Positions 35,822 to 45,403 of a stretch of 64,000 nt of DNA are shown one piece after another. Source of the DNA: Clostridium beijerinckii (GTDB lineage Bacteria; Bacillota; Clostridia; Clostridiales; Clostridiaceae); the NCBI RefSeq assembly GCF_036699995.1, contig NZ_CP144906.1, forward strand, positions 5,482,501 to 5,546,500, in the 5' to 3' direction. A program made the translations under genes and the position numbers. A model generated the notes under the pieces. That model ran no database searches. It was not told the DNA's origin and saw nothing but the letters and a program-made list of their open reading frames with translations. Every line of letters starts with the position of its first letter. Within the stretch, counting starts at the first letter, position 1.

Positions 35822-35827
35822 ATCTTA

Positions 35828-35903
35828 TGGTGGGCACAACAGGGCTCGAACCTGTGACCCCCTGCTTGTAAGGCAGGTGCTCTCCCAGCTGAGCTATGCG
35901 CCC
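35828..35903 (-). tRNA. tRNA-Val (TAC), copy 1
   Basis: 76 nt with encoded CCA. Anticodon TAC in CCTTACAAG. Confidence 0.97.
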
Positions 35904-35917
35904 ATAAGATAGATAAA

Positions 35918-35992
35918 TGGTGACTCCTAGGGGAATCGAACCCCTGTTACCACCGTGAAAGGGTGGTGTCTTAACCGCTTGACCAAGGAGCC
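35918..35992 (-). tRNA. tRNA-Glu (TTC), copy 1
   Basis: 75 nt with encoded CCA. Anticodon TTC in CCTTTCACG. Confidence 0.97.
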
Positions 35993-36021
35993 ATATTAAG
36001 TTTTGTTATGTTTATTTAAAA

Positions 36022-36096
36022 TGGAGCTGGCAATAGGAATCGAACCTACAACCTGCTGATTACAAGTCAGCTGCTCTACCGTTGAGCCATGCCAGC
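36022..36096 (-). tRNA. tRNA-Thr (TGT), copy 1
   Basis: 75 nt with encoded CCA. Anticodon TGT in CTTGTAATC. Confidence 0.97.
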
Positions 36097-36106
36097 ATAT
36101 TTTAAA

Positions 36107-36183
36107 TGGCGACTCAGAAGGGGCTCGAACCCTCGACCTCCGGCGTGACAGGCCGGCACTCTAACCAACTGAGCTACTGAGCC
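36107..36183 (-). tRNA. tRNA-Asp (GTC), copy 2
   Basis: Sequence identical to copy 1, 362 bp away. Confidence 0.97.
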
Positions 36184-36189
36184 ATCTTA

Positions 36190-36265
36190 TGGTGGGCACA
36201 ACAGGGCTCGAACCTGTGACCCCCTGCTTGTAAGGCAGGTGCTCTCCCAGCTGAGCTATGCGCCC
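36190..36265 (-). tRNA. tRNA-Val (TAC), copy 2
   Basis: Identical to copy 1. Confidence 0.97.
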
Positions 36266-36281
36266 ATAAGATAGATATAAA

Positions 36282-36356
36282 TGGTGACTCCTAGGGGAAT
36301 CGAACCCCTGTTACCACCGTGAAAGGGTGGTGTCTTAACCGCTTGACCAAGGAGCC
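36282..36356 (-). tRNA. tRNA-Glu (TTC), copy 2
   Basis: Identical to copy 1; the spacer before it is two bases longer. Confidence 0.97.
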
Positions 36357-36385
36357 ATATTAAGTTTTATTATGTTTATTTAAAA

Positions 36386-36460
36386 TGGAGCTGGCAATAG
36401 GAATCGAACCTACAACCTGCTGATTACAAGTCAGCTGCTCTACCGTTGAGCCATGCCAGC
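36386..36460 (-). tRNA. tRNA-Thr (TGT), copy 2
   Basis: Identical to copy 1. Confidence 0.97.
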
Positions 36461-36470
36461 ATATTTTAAA

Positions 36471-36547
36471 TGGCGACTCAGAAGGGGCTCGAACCCTCGA
36501 CCTCCGGCGTGACAGGCCGGCACTCTAACCAACTGAGCTACTGAGCC
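36471..36547 (-). tRNA. tRNA-Asp (GTC), copy 3
   Basis: Identical to copies 1 and 2. Confidence 0.97.
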
Positions 36548-36553
36548 ATCTTA

Positions 36554-36629
36554 TGGTGGGCACAACAGGGCTCGAACCTGTGACCCCCTGCTTGTAAGGC
36601 AGGTGCTCTCCCAGCTGAGCTATGCGCCC
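36554..36629 (-). tRNA. tRNA-Val (TAC), copy 3
   Basis: Identical to copies 1 and 2. Confidence 0.97.
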
Positions 36630-36645
36630 ATAAGATAGATATAAA

Positions 36646-36720
36646 TGGTGACTCCTAGGGGAATCGAACCCCTGTTACCACCGTGAAAGGGTGGTGTCTT
36701 AACCGCTTGACCAAGGAGCC
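36646..36720 (-). tRNA. tRNA-Glu (TTC), copy 3
   Basis: Identical to the other copies; first gene of the operon. No third Thr copy follows. Confidence 0.97.
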
Positions 36721-36794
36721 ATGCTATATTGTCTTTCGCTTAAATGTCTTAACTAGATGTCCTTGAGTTATTCAAGCTGCTGACCACATAGACT

Positions 36795-36823
36795 ATAATA
36801 CATAAAATTAGATTCCCTGTCAA
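36795..36823 (-). promoter_or_regulatory. Promoter of the tRNA operon
   Basis: Minus strand: perfect TTGACA (36818-36823), 17-bp spacer, TATTAT (36795-36800). About 70 bp before the first tRNA. Confidence 0.85.
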
Positions 36824-36882
36824 CACATTTTTTCATTTTTTTTATTTTTATATTATTTATTTTTAATAAATTGGCATTATAT

Positions 36883-37449
36883 CTACATTTCATGGGTTCC
36901 TTCAATATGATCTCTAGCCTCCTTCAGACTAGATAAAAGACATTTTTTTAAATTAATTTGCTCTTCAATAATTTTTATTTCCCCACAACATATTTCTAAA
37001 AAATCTTCTTTCTCTATTTTATTAATATTTATACTATATCCATTTTTTTTAAAATTTTTTCCTGAAGCTTTAACTTCTAAAGGAAATTTATTATTTATAA
37101 ATAACAGCATTTCCTTTTCCCATACTTTACTCTTGTACATTTTATATTTATCTCTTAAAAGAATTAGATCTTTTACCTCTTCTTTAATTTCTAACTTCAA
37201 AGATTCATATAGTGCATTATAAAAAAGTACTGATATCCCTCTTTTTAATTTAATTTTTAAGAAACTTCTATTATTAATTAAAAATTTGTCTATATCATTT
37301 TCACTTATACATTCCACATCATTAAAAGAAAAACTCTTTACCCCACTCATATTTGGATAATTGACCATTATATTATCAAAGTTCATTCTTATCACTTTAA
37401 ATACCCTTCCGAAATCTCCTGAATTCATATTAATTACCTTTACTTCCAT
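36883..37449 (-). CDS. Hypothetical protein, unknown
   Basis: 188 residues, cytoplasmic, Lys- and Asn-rich, no membrane helix. It begins with a small beta-rich part (MEVKVINMNSGDFGRVFKV) and ends in helices with two adjacent cysteines (EICCGEIK). I do not recognise the family. It lies alone behind the tRNA promoter and has a TGAGGTGAT ribosome site. Confidence 0.75.
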   Translation of the reverse strand: MEVKVINMNSGDFGRVFKVIRMNFDNIMVNYPNMSGVKSFSFNDVECISENDIDKFLINNRSFLKIKLKRGISVLFYNALYESLKLEIKEEVKDLILLRDKYKMYKSKVWEKEMLLFINNKFPLEVKASGKNFKKNGYSININKIEKEDFLEICCGEIKIIEEQINLKKCLLSSLKEARDHIEGTHEM

Positions 37450-37682
37450 TATAAAATCACCTCATTTTTAGTATTCCTTTCTTTTAACCTTAATATTACT
37501 ATGATAAAATTTATTAAAAAGTATTATAAAGTATTGAATAATATGATTTGAATCCTTTTATTTTAGTAGTAATTAATAAATTAATGGTATACTTAAAATA
37601 TTCAGTTTATTTTAGCACTGGGTAAAATATGTGATTTAATTTTATATGGTCAATAAAACATACATAGGGAGTGATTGTTATA

Positions 37683-38927
37683 ATGATTTATCACGATTTA
37701 ATAATTGTCGGCGGTGGTGCCTCTGGCCTAATGGCTGCAATAATAGCCAAGGATTTTGGACTTGATGTGGCCATTATTGAGAGCAACGATAGAATTGGCA
37801 AAAAAATTCTTGTAACTGGCAATGGAAGATGTAATATTACTAATAAGAATATATCTCGCCCATTTGGGTGTTTCCATAGTGAAAATCAAGATTTCTTTAA
37901 AGCGACGTTAGATAACTTTACTGTTAAAGATACTGAAAGCACATTTTTATCTCTAGGATTGCCATTAATTGAATTAGAAAACGGAAAGATGTATCCCAAA
38001 TCTCTTCAGGCTTCTTCTGTAATAGATATATTCAGAATGGCAATAGAGGATAGACAAATACATCTATACACAAATTGTAAAATTAATTCTATAAGTAAAA
38101 AAAATAACTTTATTTTAACAAGTAATAATGATGACTTTAAACATTTTTCTTGTAAAAAGGTTATTTTAAGCTGTGGTGGTAAATCCGCTGCCAAAACAGG
38201 TTCTGATGGATCTGGCTATAAACTATGCAAATCATTGGGTCATAGTATTATAGAGCCTATTCCTGGCATTGTTCAATTAAAATTAGATTATCCTTATCTA
38301 AAAGCTCTGTCAGGAGTAAAATTTGATGGCTCTGCTTCTATTTTAGTTGATAATAAAGTTATTCGAACAGAGTTTGGCGAAATACTTTTTACTGATTATG
38401 GAATTTCAGGTCCCCCTATAATGCAATTATCATCTTATGCTTCTAAAGCTCTTTATGAAAATCGAAATGTAACTATAAGAATAGATATGTTTCCACTAGA
38501 AAGTAACGATGATATTGAAAATTTCTTTACCACACATATTTCTATGTTTGGTCACAGAGAAATATCAACGGCCCTAATTGGGGTTATAAATAAAAAATTA
38601 ATTTCTACAATTTTAAAAGATGTTGGGATAAAAGATATACATTTACCGTGCAGTAGTATTGATTGGAGAACTACCAGCAAATTAATTGATAAGTTTAAGA
38701 GATGGGATTTTAAATGTATTGATACTAATGGCTTTAACAATTCACAAGTTACGGTTGGCGGTGTAAATACATCTGAAGTAAATAATATTTCTTTAGAATC
38801 TAAGTTAGTTAAAAATCTTTATTTCTGTGGAGAAATTTTAGATGTTCATGGCGACTGTGGAGGTTTTAATCTTCAATGGGCATGGAGTTCTGGATATTTA
38901 GCTGCTAAGTCTGCTGCCAATAGCTAA
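37683..38927 (+). CDS. HI0933/BaiN-like flavoprotein
   Basis: 414 residues. The Rossmann FAD motif is IIVGGGASGLMAA at the N-terminus, followed by GKKILVTGNGRCNITN, the hallmark of the HI0933 family, and by LSCGGKSAAKTGSDGSGY in the middle and the C-terminal FAD loop GEILDVHGDCGGFNLQWAWSSG. Predicted NAD(P)/FAD oxidoreductase; family members include BaiN, a bile-acid reductase, but most have no known substrate. ATG at 37683 chosen; a GTG at 37671 would overlap the GGGAG ribosome site. Confidence 0.9.
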   Translation: MIYHDLIIVGGGASGLMAAIIAKDFGLDVAIIESNDRIGKKILVTGNGRCNITNKNISRPFGCFHSENQDFFKATLDNFTVKDTESTFLSLGLPLIELENGKMYPKSLQASSVIDIFRMAIEDRQIHLYTNCKINSISKKNNFILTSNNDDFKHFSCKKVILSCGGKSAAKTGSDGSGYKLCKSLGHSIIEPIPGIVQLKLDYPYLKALSGVKFDGSASILVDNKVIRTEFGEILFTDYGISGPPIMQLSSYASKALYENRNVTIRIDMFPLESNDDIENFFTTHISMFGHREISTALIGVINKKLISTILKDVGIKDIHLPCSSIDWRTTSKLIDKFKRWDFKCIDTNGFNNSQVTVGGVNTSEVNNISLESKLVKNLYFCGEILDVHGDCGGFNLQWAWSSGYLAAKSAANS

Positions 38928-39028
38928 AAATTATTAACTTATCTATAAAAATAATACTAAAATTAGCTGTCGTAATTATTAATGCTACCTAGATTCTTAC
39001 AACAGCTAATCTCCTATATTTACCTTTA

Positions 39029-39775
39029 TTATTTTTTCCAATCTGCTTCTAATAGCGTTAGTTCAGTTCCTTCACTATTTTTTATAGTATGATATGATTT
39101 TAAATTATTTTCATCAATTACATTTATAGCAGCAGTTGATGAAATCTTATCCCCATATGTTGTTTCTTTCTCAAATACTACTTTAATTCTTTTAAGAGTA
39201 TAATTATTAATAATATCGAGAGGAACAGCTTCCATTGCCCACTCAACATATTTGACATTATTAACATGGTTATTAGAATCAATATCACTGTATCTTATAC
39301 TAAATTGCTTATAGTATTGTTCATCATTTGTTCTTTCTATTTTATCCATGCTTATATCATAATCAACATCACCATCTACTCCATATATATGATATTGTTC
39401 ATCTTGTATTCGCATTGGCCTTCTTTTATCTATATTAATTAGGAAAAATAATGCTAGTGCTTCCCCTATAACATTATTATTCTCATCATTAATTGTATAT
39501 TTTCTTAATCCATAGAATTTCTTAAAGCCTATAGCTTCTGTTGTGACACTTATTATCTCACCAAACATTGGATATCTATACATTTTTATATCGTATTTAT
39601 AAAAAACCCAAGCGCAGTTATTTTTCGTACAGTAATCAATTCCTCCACCTAAGGCTTCTGATTGCTGAGTACCTACATCACATACAAAATCTATTATAGA
39701 TGACAATTTACATCTTAAGTTAGAATTTACTTCATAGTAATGTATTTCATATTTTTTTGTAAACTTCTTACTCAT
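39029..39775 (-). CDS. Acyl-ACP thioesterase
   Basis: 248 residues with two hot-dog domains, of the FatA/FatB-like bacterial family that releases fatty acids from acyl-ACP. The first domain has SSIIDFVCDVGTQQSEALGGGIDY and NNCAWVFYKYDIKMYRYP; the second has IRYSDIDSNNHVNNVKYVEWA, which contains the catalytic Asn/His pair. Free acids could feed membrane or odd-chain pools. The ATG at 39775 has no clear ribosome site; the upstream TTG at 39784 is no better. Confidence 0.88.
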   Translation of the reverse strand: MSKKFTKKYEIHYYEVNSNLRCKLSSIIDFVCDVGTQQSEALGGGIDYCTKNNCAWVFYKYDIKMYRYPMFGEIISVTTEAIGFKKFYGLRKYTINDENNNVIGEALALFFLINIDKRRPMRIQDEQYHIYGVDGDVDYDISMDKIERTNDEQYYKQFSIRYSDIDSNNHVNNVKYVEWAMEAVPLDIINNYTLKRIKVVFEKETTYGDKISSTAAINVIDENNLKSYHTIKNSEGTELTLLEADWKK

Positions 39776-40033
39776 AATTAACAATTGTAAAATGCAAAAA
39801 TAAATCTCAAGCTAACTTTAAAACACCTTTATTTAACGAATAAATTATAGCTAAATAGTATCTATTTTGATTTACAACTCCTCCCCTCCTTTACTATATG
39901 TTATGTTTATTATTATAAAAAATTATCAATAATATTGTTAATGAATTATTTAATCTTATAATCTATTATAATCACAAAAATTGAATTACACATAAAAAAA
40001 CATAAACGATATAAATATATTTCTTAATAAGTA

Positions 40034-40064
40034 AAAAAGGATTCCCTAAAAAGAAAATCCTTTT
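40034..40064 (-). terminator. Terminator of the DUF1858 gene
   Basis: AAAAAGGATT / AATCCTTTT stem, T-run on the minus strand. Confidence 0.8.
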
Positions 40065-40076
40065 AAAATAATTATC

Positions 40077-40259
40077 TTATCTATTTAATGCTTCTAATAA
40101 ATCGTCTAGATTTAATCCATGTACTGTTGCAGCTTCTGCTATAGTTTCAGCTTGAGCTGATGGACATCCAACACATCCCATTCCAAAACTCATTAAAACT
40201 TGAGCTTTAGATTGATCTGCACTAACTACTTCACCAATTGTCATATCTTTAGTTATCAT
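40077..40259 (-). CDS. DUF1858 redox-disulfide domain protein
   Basis: 60 residues, the whole of one DUF1858 domain. The C-V-G-C pair in [16 protein letters not shown] is the conserved CxxC. The family is often found beside or fused to hybrid-cluster and other redox proteins, and is thought to work as a small disulfide or metal carrier. Here it stands alone, 98 bp after purA in the same direction. Confidence 0.9.
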   Translation of the reverse strand: MITKDMTIGEVVSADQSKAQVLMSFGMGCVGCPSAQAETIAEAATVHGLNLDDLLEALNR

Positions 40260-40357
40260 ACTTTCACCTTCTTTAATATAACTTTATGTAATTATTGTCT
40301 ACAATAAAATTATATTTTATACAAAACATAAAGTCAATACCAGAGCATAATACTAAA

Positions 40358-41644
<1,287 letters not shown>

Positions 41645-41894
41645 TTATATTGCCTCCCTTAATATATAAAGTTTAAATAAATAACTTTAATTTTTATTAT
41701 CAATTTGGAGTTTCATTAAATTTATTTTAACCTCTCCTTTTAAATAGTAGCAAAGTACTTTTCTATGGTCAACCACATATCGAATATTTTTTTGCTTTTT
41801 TTATAAATAATTCGTATAATTGTTTTATATTGTTATGATAAAGATCATGTTTTTGTAAATTTGAATATATTTAGCATATTAAGGAGTGTTTTTA

Positions 41895-43070
41895 ATGAAT
41901 ATTTATGAAGAAGCCTTGAAATTTCATGAAGAAAAAAAAGGTAAATATGAAATCAAACCTACCTGTGAAGTTAAGACTGCTAAGGATCTAAGTCTTGCAT
42001 ATACACCTGGTGTTGCAGAACCTTGTCGTGAAATACATAAAGACCCAGCCAAAGCTTATATATATACTCGTAAATGGAATACAGTTGCTGTTATTTCTGA
42101 TGGAACCGCGGTTTTAGGACTTGGAGACATTGGTCCACTTGCTTCTTTACCTGTCATGGAGGGTAAGAGTATTTTATTTAAGGAATTTGGTAATGTAGAT
42201 GCATTCCCTATAGTTTTAGATACTAAAGATATAGATGAAATTGTTAATACAGTTGTAAATATCGCCCCAACTCTTGGAGGAATAAATCTAGAAGATATTT
42301 CAGCTCCTAGATGCTTCGAAGTTGAAAAAAGACTGAAAGAGAAATTAAGTATTCCAGTATTTCATGATGATCAACATGGAACAGCTATAGTTGTTTTATC
42401 AGGTCTGTTAAATGCTTTAAAAATAGTAAATAAAAAACTAGAAAGCCTAAAAATAATCATAAATGGTGCTGGATCTGCAGGAACTGCCATATGTAAGTTA
42501 CTACTTTCTTCTGGGGCTAAAAATATAGTAATGTGTGATATAGATGGCGTAATAAGTAGGGATAAGGATTTAAGTCATAATATTTACATGCAAGAACTGG
42601 CTAATATAACTAATCCAAATAATGAAACTGGTACACTTAAAGATGTTATAAAAGGTGCAGATGTGTTTATTGGTGTTTCTGCCCCAAATATAGTTTCTAA
42701 AGATATGGTTAGAACTATGAACAAAGATGGAATAATATTTGCAATGGCTAATCCAACCCCTGAAATTTTTCCTGAAGATGCAAAAGAAGCTGGAATTGCA
42801 GTAATGGGAACTGGTCGTTCAGATTATCCTAACCAAATAAACAATGTATTAGCCTTTCCAGGAATATTTAGAGGTGCTTTAGATGTAAGAGCTACAGAAA
42901 TTAATGAAGATATGAAAGTAGCTGCTGCTTATGCTATAGCAAATGCTATACCAGCTGATGAGCTGTCTCCTGATAATATAATACCAAAAGCATTCGATCT
43001 AAAAGTCCAAGCTTTAGTTGCTGAAGCTGTTAAAGAGGCGGCAATTAGAAGCGGCGTTGCTAGTATTTAG
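41895..43070 (+). CDS. Malic enzyme
   Basis: NAD(P)-dependent oxidative decarboxylation of malate to pyruvate. 391 residues, the short bacterial form. Motifs are SLAYTPGVAEPC, TDG-like VISDGTAVLGLGDIG, metal-binding FHDDQHGTA and the nucleotide motif NGAGSAGTAI. ATG at 41895 follows AAGGAG by 9 bp; a GTG at 41886 lacks room for a ribosome site. NAD versus NADP preference is not settled from sequence. Confidence 0.95.
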   Translation: MNIYEEALKFHEEKKGKYEIKPTCEVKTAKDLSLAYTPGVAEPCREIHKDPAKAYIYTRKWNTVAVISDGTAVLGLGDIGPLASLPVMEGKSILFKEFGNVDAFPIVLDTKDIDEIVNTVVNIAPTLGGINLEDISAPRCFEVEKRLKEKLSIPVFHDDQHGTAIVVLSGLLNALKIVNKKLESLKIIINGAGSAGTAICKLLLSSGAKNIVMCDIDGVISRDKDLSHNIYMQELANITNPNNETGTLKDVIKGADVFIGVSAPNIVSKDMVRTMNKDGIIFAMANPTPEIFPEDAKEAGIAVMGTGRSDYPNQINNVLAFPGIFRGALDVRATEINEDMKVAAAYAIANAIPADELSPDNIIPKAFDLKVQALVAEAVKEAAIRSGVASI

Positions 43071-43105
43071 TATTCATGAATTCCAATTTTTGATTTCCTA
43101 TTTCA

Positions 43106-43151
43106 AATAAAACCTACAATTGAATGATAAACTCAATTGTAGGTTTTATTA
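43106..43151 (+). terminator. Terminator of the malic enzyme gene
   Basis: Perfect 18-bp stem (AATAAAACCTACAATTGA side) with a 9-nt loop. Confidence 0.9.
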
Positions 43152-43209
43152 TTTGTATTATTTTTCTATTAAGATTCTACCAAATAATATAATATTAAAA
43201 ATAAATATT

Positions 43210-43297
43210 TTATCCACAACTTTACTTAAGCAATAATTATTCACAGAATAAATTTTATATAATTATCCACATTATAGTATTATAAATCTTATCCACA
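43210..43297 (+). other. Array of four DnaA boxes
   Basis: TTATCCACA at 43210, TTATTCACA at 43237, TTATCCACA at 43263 and 43289. All four are on the same strand with centre spacing 27, 26 and 26 bp. The site is intergenic, more than 20 kb from where oriC should lie. In Bacillus, DnaA-box clusters outside oriC (DBCs) lower initiation by titrating DnaA; a similar role is inferred. The remainder of 43071-43422 shows only the terminator and a ribosome site. Confidence 0.8.
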
Positions 43298-43422
43298 AGA
43301 AGCATCTTCAAGAATTATGTTGATAAATATATTATTCTCTTAAAACCAACTTAACTATAACCAATACTATAGGCAACCATAAACTATTTAATTAATTATT
43401 AATTACATTGGGAGTGAATCAC

Positions 43423-43956
43423 ATGAATAAATTACTAATACCTATAAGTGATGATAACTTTAAAGCTAAAGTTAATATAAGATTTAATAATATACTTGAT
43501 GGCTTATATTCTTTCAAAAATTTTACTCTTGCAGCTAGTGATATTTATGATGGTGAGAATAAACTAATCAAATTAATAGAATATATTTTTGAGATCAATG
43601 ATTCTAATGCTTATATAGATTTTTATATAAACAAAATTTCACCTGAAGACAAAAATAAGTTTTTTGATCTTCTTTCAGATGAAGATAGAGATATATTCAC
43701 ATCCCATTTAAATTTTGATGAACATACTGGTGTATTTTTTAGACTTGTTGATAAAGAACTTATACCATTCCTAGTTCGTTTAAATACAAGAGAAGTTTTC
43801 TTCGTCACTTTTTATTTTACTAATAAACCTATAACAATTTGGGGAAATTATAATTTAAAATTTCCTTGCTTTTTTAATACTCAAGAAGATTTTGAATTTT
43901 ACTATAATATATCTAAATCATTTGGCCTCTTAATTAGTTCTGATTCGGAATATTAA
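43423..43956 (+). CDS. Hypothetical protein, unknown
   Basis: 177 residues, acidic, cytoplasmic, rich in Phe and Asn, no membrane helix or signal peptide. Segments such as FFDLLSDEDRDIFTSHLNF and TREVFFVTFYF suggest a mixed alpha/beta fold. I do not recognise it. It follows the DnaA-box array; ATG at 43423 has GGGAGTG 6-7 bp upstream, so the start is well set. Confidence 0.75.
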   Translation: MNKLLIPISDDNFKAKVNIRFNNILDGLYSFKNFTLAASDIYDGENKLIKLIEYIFEINDSNAYIDFYINKISPEDKNKFFDLLSDEDRDIFTSHLNFDEHTGVFFRLVDKELIPFLVRLNTREVFFVTFYFTNKPITIWGNYNLKFPCFFNTQEDFEFYYNISKSFGLLISSDSEY

Positions 43957-43969
43957 ATTTATAAAAAAC

Positions 43970-44003
43970 GGTATGTTAAATAATTATAATTATTTAACAT
44001 ACC
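43970..44003. terminator. Bidirectional terminator, perfect 34-bp palindrome
   Basis: Every base pairs (17-bp arms starting GGTATGTTAAATAATTA, no spacer), between two converging genes. Confidence 0.75.
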
Positions 44004-44018
44004 TCCACTTTTCAATTA

Positions 44019-44819
44019 CTACATATTTTTAGATTTCTCTGCACACTTATCCATAGCCTGTATAACACTATTTCTAAAACCTAATTTTTCTAATTCAACT
44101 ACTGCATCTATAGTAGTCCCAGCAGGTGAACAAACCATATCCTTTAGCTCTCCTGGATGTTTTCCTGTTTCTAAGACCATCTTTGATGATCCTAAGACAC
44201 TCTGCGCTGCCATTTTATAAGCTTTAGCCCTAGGTATTCCTAATCTTACCGCTGAATCTGCCATAGCTTCAATAAACATGAAAACATATGCAGGTGATGA
44301 TCCACATAATGCAATAAATGCGTGAAAATCTTTTTCTTCTAGTTGAACACATTCTCCGAAACTTTCAAATATCTTAAAGCAATAATCCAACTCATCTTTA
44401 GTGACATTCTTATTAGGGCATACTGCTGACATTGCTTGCCCTACAAGTGCTGGCGTATTTGGCATTGTCCTAATTATTTTAGCACTAGTATTAATCCATT
44501 CCTCCATATTGCTAATTGTAATTCCTGCAGCTATAGTAATAATCAATTTATCTGTTGTTAATTCCGATCTAATTTCACTTATCATTTCCTTAAACATAAA
44601 AGGTTTAATAGCTAAAATAATAACATCAGATTCTCTTGCAACAATTGCACTATCTAAAGTTGTTTTCACTTGGAAACTTTCTTCCAATCGCTTTGAAGAA
44701 GATTCAGTTTTAGTTGATACTATTATATCATCAGCCTTTATAAATCCAGATTTAATAAGACCTCCAACCATAGAACTTCCCATATTACCACAACCGATGA
44801 AACCAATTTTTTTATTCAT
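44019..44819 (-). CDS. proC: ProC, pyrroline-5-carboxylate reductase
   Basis: Last step of proline synthesis. 266 residues. The NADPH motif is IGFIGCGNMGSSMVGG at the N-terminus; RTMPNTPALVGQAM in the middle and the C-terminal signature PAYVFMFIEAMADSAVRLGIPR, then SPAGTTIDAV, are typical. Monocistronic, leftward, with its own ribosome site (GGGGG). Confidence 0.96.
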   Translation of the reverse strand: MNKKIGFIGCGNMGSSMVGGLIKSGFIKADDIIVSTKTESSSKRLEESFQVKTTLDSAIVARESDVIILAIKPFMFKEMISEIRSELTTDKLIITIAAGITISNMEEWINTSAKIIRTMPNTPALVGQAMSAVCPNKNVTKDELDYCFKIFESFGECVQLEEKDFHAFIALCGSSPAYVFMFIEAMADSAVRLGIPRAKAYKMAAQSVLGSSKMVLETGKHPGELKDMVCSPAGTTIDAVVELEKLGFRNSVIQAMDKCAEKSKNM

Positions 44820-44964
44820 ATCATAGCCCCCATTAAAAAATTTTTGTTATTTATTCAAATTTTATCATTTTATATGAATATCTTAATTATAAACCACCAC
44901 TATCATAGGATAGCTTGTATTAAAACTTCACAAACTATAATTAAATATGAAGGGAGGAATATAT

Positions 44965-45303
44965 ATGAAAGATAATTTTTTAGTATATAATAATTGTTTA
45001 ATAAGCCCAAAAGAATTCATTAATTCCGTGCTATCTCTTGAGCTCGAAGAACAACTTCCTACATGTGAACTTGAAGAATCTTCAGATTTTTATTATATAA
45101 ATGTAGATTCATTCTATGATAGTAAACATATATTAGAAATATCTTATAAAAATCATTTTTTAATATTAAAAATTATGTTTAATAATAATTCAAAAGAATT
45201 TTTATTTCAGCGAATTTTTTATTTATCAAAAGTTGATGTAAGTAATATTTTACTCCATGATAATAAAAGCAGTTTAAAATTAATAATTCCAAAAGCTGTT
45301 TAA
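44965..45303 (+). CDS. Small Hsp20-like protein, divergent
   Basis: 112 residues. The C-terminal half (YYINVDSFYDSKHILEISYK, then FQRIFYLSKVDVSNILLHDN and SLKLIIPKAV) follows the alpha-crystallin pattern: a strand, R-x-F-L-x-x-VD, a short loop, and a closing L-x-x-x-IPK strand. The match is weak and the C-terminal I-x-I anchor is missing, so it might be a single-domain relative. The ATG at 44965 is chosen because GGGAGGA lies 6-7 bp upstream of it; an ATG at 44947 has none. Confidence 0.55.
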   Translation: MKDNFLVYNNCLISPKEFINSVLSLELEEQLPTCELEESSDFYYINVDSFYDSKHILEISYKNHFLILKIMFNNNSKEFLFQRIFYLSKVDVSNILLHDNKSSLKLIIPKAV

Positions 45304-45329
45304 TAATAATCATATTATTAACATCATTT

Positions 45330-45377
45330 AAAGATATAAGAAATTTTATATTTATATAAATTTCTTATATCTTTTTT
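45330..45377 (+). terminator. Terminator, shared by converging genes
   Basis: 17-bp perfect stem (AAAGATATAAGAAATTT side) with 11-nt loop and T6. Confidence 0.85.
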
Positions 45378-45403
45378 ATTTAGTATTACTAATTATTTAA
45401 ATT

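Noticed and set aside
41645..41894. Spacer between purA and malic enzyme checked for a purine riboswitch
   Set aside because: No conserved aptamer elements or expression-platform hairpin could be found.
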